Assembly (NCBI GenBank): GCA_036787835.1
Contig: DAIQON010000006.1
Coordinates: forward strand, 1 to 56,478
Direction: 5' to 3'
DNA from: DAIQON01 sp036787835
GTDB taxonomy: Bacteria; Patescibacteriota; Saccharimonadia; Saccharimonadales; UBA4665
Length of the DNA stretch: 56,478 bases
A program made the translations under genes and the position numbers. Positions 43,542 through 51,085 of this stretch are shown here, one piece after another; position 1 is the stretch's first letter, and each line of letters starts with the position of its first letter. Below the pieces are notes generated by a model that had not been told where the DNA came from, ran no database searches, and saw only the letters and a program-made list of their open reading frames with translations.

Positions 43542-43964
43542 CTATTCTAAATTGGGCAAACCACCACCATTAACATTCTGTCCACCAGTAGTAAGATAGT
43601 CAATTATAACTCTAGAAGCGTCCACCCACTCCGATAATACTATCTCTGGAGGGTGAGTGTATCGCTCACTGACAGTTAGCTTATCGGACGCTATAAATTC
43701 ATCCCAGGCTTCAGCGACTGTTGGTTCCGTACCGGAGAGCGCTAAGTCGAGTAAAAAACTCTTCGCACGTTCATGCATTGGCGGAGTGCCATCATATTCG
43801 TCTCTTCTTGCTCTGTACGCTTCTTGTTTTATGCGAAGTTGATCAGCACGAATCGGATCATCTGGAATTCTAAGAGTAATTATAGCTAGACTTCTAGCCG
43901 CTCTTTTATCAGCGACTATGCGGTTAGCTAATAATGATTTCTCAAATCCAGTTTTTTCAAACAT
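43542..43964 (-). CDS. Hypothetical protein, 140 aa
   Basis: Start MFEKTGFEKSLLANRIVADK at 43964: TATTAT lies six bases upstream, whereas the longer frame to 44030 reads through a repeat. Charged, mostly helical soluble protein; SEYTHPPEIVLSEWVDASR-like C-terminal part. Function unknown. Confidence 0.6.
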   Translation of the reverse strand: MFEKTGFEKSLLANRIVADKRAARSLAIITLRIPDDPIRADQLRIKQEAYRARRDEYDGTPPMHERAKSFLLDLALSGTEPTVAEAWDEFIASDKLTVSERYTHPPEIVLSEWVDASRVIIDYLTTGGQNVNGGGLPNLE

Positions 43965-44004
43965 AGGCATATAATAACATAAATAGAGACAGAAATCAAG
44001 GTCT

Positions 44005-44100
44005 TGGCTGAGCATACAGGTCTGGAACATTAACAGATAACCACACTACATATTTGACTTAAGTTCGAATCTACCGTGGCTGGGAAGATGCGATTCGAAC
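44005..44100 (-). repeat. Two tRNA-3'-end-like repeats, one near-canonical
   Basis: The first copy (44005) begins TGGCTGAGCATACAGGTCTG. The second (44077) begins TGGCTGGGAAGATGCGATTC. The reverse complement of the second starts GTTCGAATCGC and ends CCAGCCA, the best match to a real tRNA T-loop and CCA end in the window. No 5' half of a tRNA is present. The second copy lies about 90 bases after the stop of the heliorhodopsin gene. Confidence 0.75.
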
Positions 44101-44187
44101 TAGCCGTAATATATTACCGTCCAGTTTTAGGACTCGCTCTATCTTAGCTTACAGTTCACCCCTGTCAAAATTATTATTTAGCCCTAG

Positions 44188-44952
44188 CTATGGTCGTAAT
44201 GTTCCCGCAAACACCTGCCAAGCAAGTAGAGACTTAGCAACCAGACTTAGGATGATGTAGACTCGCTCGCCGTAGAGGTCATTTTTCCAAGGACCAACCT
44301 TTTTGTATTGCAAAACCATATTTACGGCGAAACAACTGAAGAATATGAATATAGATACAAATATCCAGTAAACGAATGTTGGAGCTTTACTCCCCATATG
44401 AGCACCCAAGGCTAGGTAGCCGGCTACAACTAGCCAAGGTACTAATCCTGCCCAGCAACCGATAAAGTAACTTAACCAATTAGTTTTCTGAGTAGTCTGA
44501 TTATGAACTTCCATAACTAGACCCATTAGATTCATGATAGATATAAGAGCAAAGATCATGAGAAGACTACTAGCGTCATAGATACCAACAAGTAAGCCTA
44601 TAGCCACCATCATAATGCTAGCTGACAGAGAGTACTCAATCCAGCGGGCTTTATTGATACCCAACTTCAAGTTGCGGTTATAGCGTCTGTTATAGACAGT
44701 TGCAATGAGTAGATGAAAAAACGCTGATAGGAAAAAGAACGCCACGATCAGCCACGATAGCTGAACGTTAAACAATGTCTTAATAGCAGGATTCAAATGC
44801 TGTGTAGCTTTATCGAACTTTAAATATGTGCCAGTGATCGGTACAGAAAAGCTCTTGCTAATCAAAAGCACTACTATACCCTGAGCAAAGTGTAGCCCAG
44901 CGGCAATCAAGTTTAGTTTTCTAAGTTTTGTATTTGTTATTTTTTGCGTCAT
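44188..44952 (-). CDS. Heliorhodopsin
   Basis: This 254-residue seven-TM protein has heliorhodopsin hallmarks. The start RKLNLIAAGLHFAQGI is typical. The Schiff-base counterion region RWIEYSLSASIMM has its Glu at 106. The seventh helix YIILSLVAKSLLAWQVFAG has the retinal Lys at 240. These positions lie within one residue of those known for characterised heliorhodopsins. Such proteins bind retinal with the N terminus inside and are probably light sensors or regulators rather than pumps. No retinal-synthesis gene is in the window, so retinal may be scavenged. Confidence 0.93.
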   Translation of the reverse strand: MTQKITNTKLRKLNLIAAGLHFAQGIVVLLISKSFSVPITGTYLKFDKATQHLNPAIKTLFNVQLSWLIVAFFFLSAFFHLLIATVYNRRYNRNLKLGINKARWIEYSLSASIMMVAIGLLVGIYDASSLLMIFALISIMNLMGLVMEVHNQTTQKTNWLSYFIGCWAGLVPWLVVAGYLALGAHMGSKAPTFVYWIFVSIFIFFSCFAVNMVLQYKKVGPWKNDLYGERVYIILSLVAKSLLAWQVFAGTLRP

Positions 44953-44971
44953 ATTAACCCTATTATATTAA

Positions 44972-45595
44972 CTACGGTTTACCAATTATAGGTGCTTGTT
45001 TAACAAAACTGCGTTGTTCTAGTACTTGCAAGACTGCTTGAGCTACTTCTTGTCTGCCGACGTACCATTTTGTCGGGCCATGCTCTCGCAATGTAAATGG
45101 CTTAGGCGGAACGTTTTGTAGCTTAAGTACTCGAATAACCGTCCAATCTAAATCACTGGCTTTAAGTACTCCTACATGATTCTTACCATCTTTAACTCTG
45201 GCTGGATCGATAATACTAATGTTCAGGTTTAAGAACCTGTCAATCAGGCTAATTTTATCTCCAGGGAACCTAACGCCGGTACCAGTTAGGCTAATTAGAC
45301 GTTTAACGCCCAAAGCTTTCATAACATCTACTACTTTTTGAATTGCTATAGTCTGAACATTTGGCTCTGAGCCCTTGACGTGACCAATAAAGCTAGCAAC
45401 AGCCTCTTGACCTGACAGTAAGTTCTCTAGTTGAGCCTCATTAGTAGCATCACATTCAACTACGGTTAGACTAGGGTGTGATTTTAGATAGCTTTTACCA
45501 CGCACCCCGGCACTAATTGAATGACCAGCAGTTAGAGCAGCCTCAATAAAGGCTTGGCCGGATCGTCCATTAGCAGCAATAACCGCTATCTTCAT
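44972..45595 (-). CDS. NAD(P)-binding SDR-like (NmrA-type) protein
   Basis: This 207-residue atypical short-chain dehydrogenase begins IAVIAANGRSGQAFIEAALT, a GxxGxxG-like nucleotide loop. It continues with ALGVKRLISLTGTGVRFPGD and a C-terminal WTVIRVLKL segment. There is no clear YxxxK pair, so it may be a redox sensor or reductase. It lies 19 bases upstream of the heliorhodopsin on the same strand, suggesting co-transcription. Confidence 0.82.
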   Translation of the reverse strand: MKIAVIAANGRSGQAFIEAALTAGHSISAGVRGKSYLKSHPSLTVVECDATNEAQLENLLSGQEAVASFIGHVKGSEPNVQTIAIQKVVDVMKALGVKRLISLTGTGVRFPGDKISLIDRFLNLNISIIDPARVKDGKNHVGVLKASDLDWTVIRVLKLQNVPPKPFTLREHGPTKWYVGRQEVAQAVLQVLEQRSFVKQAPIIGKP

Positions 45596-45670
45596 TATGT
45601 TTCCTAATTGATTATGATTATTACCCTATTAGCATGAGCTCAATAAGAAGAATTAGCAAACGATACAATA

Positions 45671-45793
45671 GGGGAGAAGAGATTCGAACTCAATTACAGG
45701 GGTAAGTCGACTTTACGTAGTTTATGAATTATTATGAAGCATATGGGTCTACCCCTGTTATGCTGCATCTGGCTGGGCGTGACGGTCTAGAAC
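45671..45793 (-). repeat. tRNA-like T-arm fragment and tRNA-3'-end-like repeat
   Basis: GGGGAGAAGAGATTCGAACT (45671) is, on the minus strand, a clean T-loop plus acceptor strand but without the TGG start. The standard repeat TGGCTGGGCGTGACGGTCTA follows at 45770. CGTGACG in the latter pairs with CGTCACG at about 45800. The pair lies downstream of the minus-strand gene ending at 45834. Confidence 0.6.
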
Positions 45794-45833
45794 TTTTACG
45801 TCACGATGCCTACGGGGATTGCTTCTTTCGCGT

Positions 45834-46340
45834 TTAAGTAGCGGCTTGGGCAATTTCTTTTAGTTCACGAACTCTAACAATTGCTTCACCGCGCAGCGGA
45901 AAGTGCATGACGAATACTCTGGATTGACCAATCTCGTCTTGCCAGCCAAAAGTAAAATCCTTTCGTCCAGTATATTTTTGATATGTAACTTTACCAATAA
46001 AACAAACTACTTTTGGTGCTTCTACCTCTATGATACGAGTTATTTTTTTGCGACCCGGCAATTCCTCACTCTTTTTGAGTTTTGTAACATCTCGAGTTGG
46101 CCTTCTAATAATATTCACAAAGCCTAATCCATATACCTCGTTAAATTTCTCTTCGTAGACTTGTTTTAGAGTTTCGTCATTACGAAGTTCATCTCTTTTT
46201 TCCTTAATCAGGCCGGCATCTGACAGCAGATACCAAAACAATTTATTGTTTGAAAAGGGTATACCTCGACTGTATGATCCAAAATGCGGATTAATACCCA
46301 CAAAAAGTATCTTCGGTTTCTTGTGTAGATAATGAATCAT
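45834..46340 (-). CDS. Mug-type uracil/thymine-mismatch DNA glycosylase
   Basis: This 168-residue protein matches family 2 UDG/Mug. Motif A is ILFVGINPHFGSYSRGIPFS, then NKLFWYLLSDAGL, and VVCFIGKVTYQKY. The late motif MHFPLRGEA replaces the usual (M/L)PSPS-like region. It removes uracil or thymine from G mismatches. Its start overlaps the end of the DUF488 gene (ATGA), so the two are coupled. The altered last motif leaves specificity open. Confidence 0.82.
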   Translation of the reverse strand: MIHYLHKKPKILFVGINPHFGSYSRGIPFSNNKLFWYLLSDAGLIKEKRDELRNDETLKQVYEEKFNEVYGLGFVNIIRRPTRDVTKLKKSEELPGRKKITRIIEVEAPKVVCFIGKVTYQKYTGRKDFTFGWQDEIGQSRVFVMHFPLRGEAIVRVRELKEIAQAAT

Positions 46341-46867
46341 ATTTTAGGCTCGGGGTATACCAGTAGCCCACCTTTTATCTTTAAGAACTGTGTTAACCGA
46401 TGCTTTGTGGCAGAAGTTAGGCTCATAATATCCTGCACCGCCCATCCTTTTTTAGTTAGTGCGTCAGCGACGAGTGATCGATGGCAACGCCATGGTACTG
46501 CCTCAGCACACATTATTGCGGTTCTTCTCATGCTCGCAATCTTCATGAGTGCTTCCATCCCCTCCGAAAATTCTGGAGTAGCCATATAGTCCGCAAACCC
46601 TCTGAACGATACGTTATGCCAACCGAGGTTTATTGAGTCCTTTTTTGAGTGCCGCAAACCGCCCAGTTTTTCCAGACGTCTATAACATATATGTATTAGC
46701 TGTAAGGACTGCTTGAGCGTTTCTTCGTTAAATTGGGGGTTATGACGTGACATAGGTATGGACCTGACGTCAACAATTTCCTTGATACCATAAATTCTTA
46801 ATAGTTCCGTGAACTCTTCAATCGACCTAGTCGAGTGACCAATCGTAAAAATTTTGGGTTTGTGCAT
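46337..46867 (-). CDS. DUF488 family protein
   Basis: Start MHKPKIFTIGHSTRSIEEF at 46867, set by TATGAT six bases upstream; the TTG at 46882 would contain that box. The DUF488 signature is clear: FTIGHS, VDVRSIPMSR, NPQFNEETL and MCAEAVPWRCHRSLVAD. The CxE...CHR cysteine and histidine cluster suggests metal or nucleic-acid binding. It is coupled to the Mug-type gene, so a DNA-repair link is plausible. Confidence 0.88.
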   Translation of the reverse strand: MHKPKIFTIGHSTRSIEEFTELLRIYGIKEIVDVRSIPMSRHNPQFNEETLKQSLQLIHICYRRLEKLGGLRHSKKDSINLGWHNVSFRGFADYMATPEFSEGMEALMKIASMRRTAIMCAEAVPWRCHRSLVADALTKKGWAVQDIMSLTSATKHRLTQFLKIKGGLLVYPEPKI

Positions 46868-46955
46868 ATAACAATCATACAACTGTTAAGCGTACAGGTC
46901 TGTAATTAAGTGCGCTTCGTCGATCCTTATTGGACGACACGTCAAATATATGCTA

Positions 46956-47015
46956 ATGGCTGAGCGTCTAGACCTAGAACACTTTGGCAGGTTCTAGACC
47001 CTAATGTCTAGCCAT
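46956..47015 (-). repeat. tRNA-like repeat forming an imperfect palindrome
   Basis: The copy begins TGGCTGAGCGTCTAGACC. ATGGCT (46956) and AGCCAT (47010-47015) are inverted ends. CTAGAAC (46974-46980) and GTTCTAG (46991-46997) form an inner stem. The element at 25552 has the same ends. Confidence 0.6.
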
Positions 47016-47196
47016 CATATAAGAAGTTAATAGAAGATTTGTGAGTATTCCAAATCATATTTTACATAGTGAATAAGTTAGATATAAATGTAATATATCT
47101 ACTAAATTGTTATAAATTATGTTCATCAAACAATTACAAATTTGTATAAGAAGTTAGTATCTCAAGAGTATAATAATATATAGATGAGCTTCGAAC

Positions 47197-47220
47197 CCTT
47201 TCATTAAAATGAAAGGAGGT
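47197..47220 (+). promoter_or_regulatory. Hairpin covering an AGGAGGT sequence
   Basis: CCTTTCAT (47197-47204) pairs perfectly with ATGAAAGG (47209-47216), which runs into AGGAGGT. The pairing would hide part of a ribosome-binding sequence. No start codon follows at a normal distance, so its role in the cupin leader is open. Confidence 0.4.
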
Positions 47221-47295
47221 TACAAGCAAAATAGAGTTCCCAGCCCTCACTAAATAATGCAGACACATTATGTTTGCTATAGAGGAGTTTAGTAT

Positions 47296-47688
47296 ATGAA
47301 AAGTTTCGTTAATAATCTGAATGAAATGGTTGTGAGTAACCCAAATTATAGAAAAGTTGTTTATACATCTCACTATACTCAACTTGTTTTAATGAGTTTA
47401 AAGCCAGGGCACGAAATTGGTAATGAAATTCATGGTCTAGACCAATTTATTAGAGTAGAGCAAGGTGAAGCAAAAGTAATATATAAAAACGGGGAAGTAG
47501 AATACGATATGCATGCGAATTGGGTAATTATAGTTCCTGCTGGTAACTACCATAATATTATTAATATAGGTAAAGAAGATCTTAAACTCTTTACCCTTTA
47601 TTCTCCTCCGGCTCATTTAAAAGGTACATTACAAAAGACAAAAGCTGATGAGATAGAAGATCATTTTGACGGCGTGGTTTCAGATTAG
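47296..47688 (+). CDS. Cupin-domain protein
   Basis: This 130-residue single-domain cupin has the sequence KPGHEIGNEIHGLDQFIRVE. It gives the motif-1 His-x-Glu-like ligands with a Glu/His set, and VPAGNYHNIIN provides the motif-2 His. It probably binds a metal. The enzyme activity or sugar ligand is unknown. A GAGGAG ribosome site lies before the ATG. Confidence 0.82.
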   Translation: MKSFVNNLNEMVVSNPNYRKVVYTSHYTQLVLMSLKPGHEIGNEIHGLDQFIRVEQGEAKVIYKNGEVEYDMHANWVIIVPAGNYHNIINIGKEDLKLFTLYSPPAHLKGTLQKTKADEIEDHFDGVVSD

Positions 47689-47770
47689 AAATTAAACTGT
47701 AATTTCGTTCCTACATTCATAGAAGGTTTAGGGGTAAAAAACAGATAGACTAGGATATGTAAAATCTCAA

Positions 47771-47794
47771 TGGCTGTGCACACTGGTCTGGAAC
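47771..47794 (-). repeat. tRNA-3'-end-like repeat
   Basis: The copy begins TGGCTGTGCACACTGGTCTG and lies 11 bases after the stop of the PlsC-like gene. It belongs to the subgroup ending GGTCTGGAAC. Confidence 0.65.
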
Positions 47795-47805
47795 CTGTGA
47801 ATCGT

Positions 47806-48572
47806 CTATGCGACTAAATCAAACGCTTCGGTTGTGGCTGCCTGCATACGTTCACGAGTTTCTTTCAGTACTTCATCCAGTTCCATCCCTCTTGGGCTAA
47901 ATGGCTCACCGACAACAGCGAGTGGACGCAGTTTGAGTCGCTCTGATTTATATGCAAAGGCCATGGTGACTATGAGTAGTTTTGATGGGTCATCGACACC
48001 AACTGTAATTCTACCGATTCCTGTCTTAAGCTCTTGGACCTCCCGAGGATTGACTTTATTTCGGGTAGCCTCAGAAAAGATGGCTATGTTGCCGCCATTA
48101 TTGATATGGTCGACGTTGAAATTAATCAAATCATCAATTACGTCGTGCCGCAGTAGTACGCCACTTTCATCGTCACGAAAATCCCTGGATCTAAAAGCAG
48201 GATGCGCCAACATGTGCGGGAAAAATCTTCCAATAATGGCCATCTGAACATTTCTGCTTTGGCAGGTATTATGGTTGTCCCCTTAAGAGTTGCGAACGCA
48301 TCCTCATAAACTAGGCCTGCAATTGTTGGTGTGTCAGCATTGGAATGATGGTTTGGCGACAGTATTACGCTGCCACCATCTTCCAGGAGGCCCTGTATTG
48401 TTTCGCCGGAGCCATCATGATAGTGAACCTCGCTTGCGTACAAGGCGTGCATTATAGCAAAACCATAATCTTGTATTCGTTTATTTGGTTCGAAGTCCCT
48501 GAAATACTCGTATATTGCTTCGTGATTATCTGGTACTAGTTCTGGCATTTCCATCGGCGGATAATTATACAC
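47806..48572 (-). pseudogene. PlsC-like acyltransferase split by a frameshift
   Basis: The 5' part (48572 down to about 48245) carries the acyltransferase block VILSPNHHSNADTPTIAG (NHxS...D) and TTIIPAKAEMF. The rest continues in another frame (from about 48243 to 47806) with IAIFSEATRNK (FPEGTRS-like) and MAFAYKSERLKLRPLAVVGE. A one-base loss near 48244 explains the split. A repaired gene would be a 1-acylglycerol-3-phosphate acyltransferase-like enzyme of about 255 residues. Sequencing error is possible. Confidence 0.72.
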
Positions 48573-48926
48573 TAAAGATGATCAAGTAATCATCACATAA
48601 TCTTGCTTTTAGGTACACTAGTGAATTTTAATAAATATTAATTTACTTGATTTCGAACGAATGAAAACAATCCTCAAAACGGGGGCCGTGAGAAACATCA
48701 GAACCAGATTACTGCTCAATACGTTCTATCCTGGTTTAGTATTGAGAACGAAGATAACTAAGCTTTTATTTGCTTATACTTTGGCTGAGCAATCCGGTCA
48801 GGAACCATTTCGCTTAGTGTTCACACTTTAGAATGAAGCAAATGAGACAATGTGCACATAAGATTAGATAAGATTGCCTTTATAGCCGAACATGCCCGAC
48901 TTTACCTGTAGAATAAGTGTAACGTT
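48573..48926. other. Intergenic region upstream of the sigma operon
   Basis: No gene seen. It contains a perfect 8-bp inverted repeat CTCAATAC/GTATTGAG (48715-48746) and the tRNA-like repeat at 48782. The inverted repeat may be an operator or terminator. Confidence 0.45.
48782..48805 (-). repeat. tRNA-3'-end-like repeat
   Basis: The copy begins TGGCTGAGCAATCCGGTCAG and closes with GGAAC. Unlike most copies it is not just downstream of a minus-strand gene. Confidence 0.55.
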
Positions 48927-49442
48927 ATGGCCAAGAAATCGTTAACTACTAGTGAAATGATAGAATCAGCGGATCAGTTTGAGGATATGTACACGTCAAA
49001 CAAGCCTTTGATATACCGTTTCATGTTTTGGCGGACTAAAGATGAGATGCTGGCGGAAGATCTGACCAGTAACGTTTTCGAGAAAGCGTGGAGAACACGC
49101 AAGAATTTTACGGGTGGTTCATCGAAAGCGTGGCTATATAGGATTGCCCATACAACGCTCATCGACTACTGGCGAAAGAATAAAGAAATATCCGATGATG
49201 ATGCCATTTCCCGTGCAGTTAGTGACACTACTGAACTAGATGTGGCACTTGATCAGAATATGGAAATTGCCAAACTACAAAAGGCACTTACTAAACTTCC
49301 CAAAGACATGCGCCAAGTGGTCCACTTTCGTTTTATTAAAGGACAGTCAGCACGAGAGACTGCCAAACAACTTAGTATTAGCGAAGCAAATGTGCGAGTT
49401 ATTCAGCACCGAGCACTCAAGAAATTAAGGAATCTACTATGA
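48927..49442 (+). CDS. ECF-type RNA polymerase sigma factor
   Basis: This 171-residue sigma factor has region 2 (LIYRFMFWRTKDEMLAEDLT, then NVFEKAWRTRKNF and AWLYRIAHTTLIDYWRKNK) and region 4 (LPKDMRQVVHFRFIKGQSAR, then SISEANVRVIQHRALKKL). Its end overlaps the next gene by four bases (ATGA). That gene encodes a one-TM protein, the usual arrangement for a sigma factor and its membrane partner. Confidence 0.93.
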   Translation: MAKKSLTTSEMIESADQFEDMYTSNKPLIYRFMFWRTKDEMLAEDLTSNVFEKAWRTRKNFTGGSSKAWLYRIAHTTLIDYWRKNKEISDDDAISRAVSDTTELDVALDQNMEIAKLQKALTKLPKDMRQVVHFRFIKGQSARETAKQLSISEANVRVIQHRALKKLRNLL

Positions 49443-49999
49443 TGAAAGATTATAAGCATCAATTACATAAAGAACTACTGGCAGCTGGCGCAAGCGAGGC
49501 TGAGGTAACTGAGCTATTGCCGATTGCATCTAAGCTGAGCTTGTTGAAGAATATTAACCCCGTAGAGGCGAAAGACAATGTGCAAACCAGCTTATGGCAC
49601 AGATTAATTAAACCGGTTGCATTCATGACGACTGGCTTAGCTCTGGGCATGTTCGTTATTGTCCTTTCTCAGGTAGCCTCACCAACAAGTTTCCTGTACC
49701 CCGTACAGAAACTATCTGACAGTGTAGCCATTAGCATTCACCCACAGTACAGAGCAAACGTTATGATGAAACGAGCACAACAGGTTAATCAACTCGTAGC
49801 CAGTCATGCTGACTCAAAACAAGTGCTTGCTACTCTTGCCGACTATACCGCGGAAGCGAGCGCTTACAAATCTACCCCACACGCTAACTATGCGGCATTT
49901 GAGTACTGTAAAACCAACCTACAACAGGCATCTTCGACTGCTTCGCCTGAAGTTCGTAATGCTATTTCAACTAGCCTCCAGTCACTTGAAACTTCATAA
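49439..49999 (+). CDS. DUF5667-like one-TM protein, putative anti-sigma factor
   Basis: This 186-residue protein has an N-terminal cytoplasmic helical region of about 55 residues, one TM helix (AFMTTGLALGMFVIVLSQVA) and an extracytoplasmic helical domain. That domain begins SPTSFLYPVQKLSDSVAISI, which matches the DUF5667 pattern. The four-base overlap with the sigma gene suggests it holds the sigma factor at the membrane. Confidence 0.82.
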   Translation: MMKDYKHQLHKELLAAGASEAEVTELLPIASKLSLLKNINPVEAKDNVQTSLWHRLIKPVAFMTTGLALGMFVIVLSQVASPTSFLYPVQKLSDSVAISIHPQYRANVMMKRAQQVNQLVASHADSKQVLATLADYTAEASAYKSTPHANYAAFEYCKTNLQQASSTASPEVRNAISTSLQSLETS

Positions 50000-50063
50000 T
50001 TTGTAACAAAACCAAATTTTGTCCGTTATCAACTAAGTGACACCTAAAAATAAGGGGAATGGT

Positions 50064-50231
50064 ATGGACGAAAAACCTTCGGAGAAATCAACTAAAGGCT
50101 ACGGCAAACACTCAAAGATGTTTTGGGTCGTCGTCTACGTGGTAGCGGCGATTATTGTTTACGGGCTTATCTACCTACTGTTTATCCATAAGAGTGGTGG
50201 AAGTAGCAGTGGCGGCGGTTTCAAATACTAA
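50064..50231 (+). CDS. Small one-TM protein, 55 aa
   Basis: Start at ATG 50064 with AGGGGA upstream; the GTG at 50037 precedes that ribosome site. Polar Lys-rich N terminus, one TM helix (FWVVVYVVAAIIVYGLIYLL) and a Gly/Ser tail (GGSSSGGGFKY). Belongs to the sigma operon by position. Function unknown. Confidence 0.65.
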   Translation: MDEKPSEKSTKGYGKHSKMFWVVVYVVAAIIVYGLIYLLFIHKSGGSSSGGGFKY

Positions 50232-50258
50232 GTTATTTATAAACAAGGAGATAGTTAT

Positions 50259-50501
50259 ATGAAAGCATTTATTATTGGTCTAGCAGCGGTCGTTGTAATC
50301 GGGGTTGGTGGCTATTTAATATTCCATAAATCACCAAGTAAGGCATCGACGACATCAAACAGTTCGACTACTCAACCACAATCCTCAATAACAAACTCAA
50401 GTACTTCAACTTCAACAAAAAATAACATTCCACAAAATGGCGGAGGAGACCATGACGGAGATAATAGTGGCGGCCCAGACGATGGAGATGGTCCTCTCTA
50501 G
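50259..50501 (+). CDS. Small secreted or anchored low-complexity protein, 80 aa
   Basis: An N-terminal signal or anchor helix (FIIGLAAVVVIGVGGYLIF) is followed by a Ser/Thr-rich stretch and an Asp/Gly-rich end (GGDHDGDNSGGPDDGDGPL) that could bind calcium. AAGGAG lies before the ATG. Part of the sigma operon. Confidence 0.65.
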   Translation: MKAFIIGLAAVVVIGVGGYLIFHKSPSKASTTSNSSTTQPQSSITNSSTSTSTKNNIPQNGGGDHDGDNSGGPDDGDGPL

Positions 50502-50546
50502 ATCTATGCAGTACACAAGTTCTATTACTGTACAATTAGAACTATT

Positions 50547-50906
50547 ATGAAAAGTGTAAGCTTTAAAAATAGAAACAAGCTAGCCAGTCTTTTGCTACGT
50601 ATCGGACTAGCTTCTGTGCTTCTATACGCAAGCATTTCTGCTTTTAAAACCCCATCAGACTGGATTGGTTTCCTGCCTCACATTTTAACAAGTCGATTCC
50701 CAGGACATATATTAATCGGGTTCTTTTCGGTTTACGAAATGTTGTTAGCTTTTTGGTTATTATCGGGATATTACATAAAATATGCAGCAATATTAGCTGC
50801 CCTAACCTTTAGTGGAATCATTCTTACTAATTTAAAACTTTTGCCCCTTACGTTTCGTGATATAACGATGGTATTTGCTGCTTTGGCGCTTATATTTATT
50901 GAGTAG
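50547..50906 (+). CDS. DoxX-like four-TM membrane protein
   Basis: The 119-residue protein has four hydrophobic segments with the DoxX-type pattern: LLLRIGLASVLLYASISAF, a short loop, then YEMLLAFWLLSGYYIKYAAI. DoxX-like proteins have been tied to redox or thiol stress. The role here is unknown. Confidence 0.7.
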   Translation: MKSVSFKNRNKLASLLLRIGLASVLLYASISAFKTPSDWIGFLPHILTSRFPGHILIGFFSVYEMLLAFWLLSGYYIKYAAILAALTFSGIILTNLKLLPLTFRDITMVFAALALIFIE

Positions 50907-50943
50907 TTAACGTAGCTACTTACTAGACTTTAAATCAAATATA

Positions 50944-51084
50944 TGGCTGGGGAGAAGGTCTCTAGTCAAAACTTTTGATGATGCTGAGTGTAACGTCAAA
51001 GAAATACGTCAAGTACTAGGTGGAGATGAGCAACCTAATCCGTCAGATAACACTATTGCAGTAAATACAGATGAGGTCGCTTAA
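50944..51084 (-). repeat. tRNA-3'-end-like repeat with conserved tail
   Basis: The copy begins TGGCTGGGGAGAAGGTCTCT. The plus frame reads SLVKTFDDAECNVKEIRQVL and stops at 51084, next to the start of the nuclease gene. It resembles the tail after 35590. Confidence 0.55.
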
Positions 51085-51085
51085 C

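Larger units (their letters stand above)
46868..47295. other. Intergenic region with structured repeat and leader
   Basis: No gene in these 428 bases. It contains the palindromic tRNA-like element at 46956 and, near 47169-47220, a TATAAT box and a hairpin-plus-AGGAGGT segment that probably form the 5' leader of the cupin gene. Confidence 0.5.

Noticed and set aside
44077..44100. Possible tRNA gene with encoded CCA
   Set aside because: Only the 3' end matches. The upstream 60 bases on the minus strand do not form D and anticodon arms.
45671..45793. Possible full tRNA gene on the minus strand
   Set aside because: The T-arm and acceptor 3' strand are good, but no 5' acceptor strand pairs with it at the right distance and no anticodon arm is evident.
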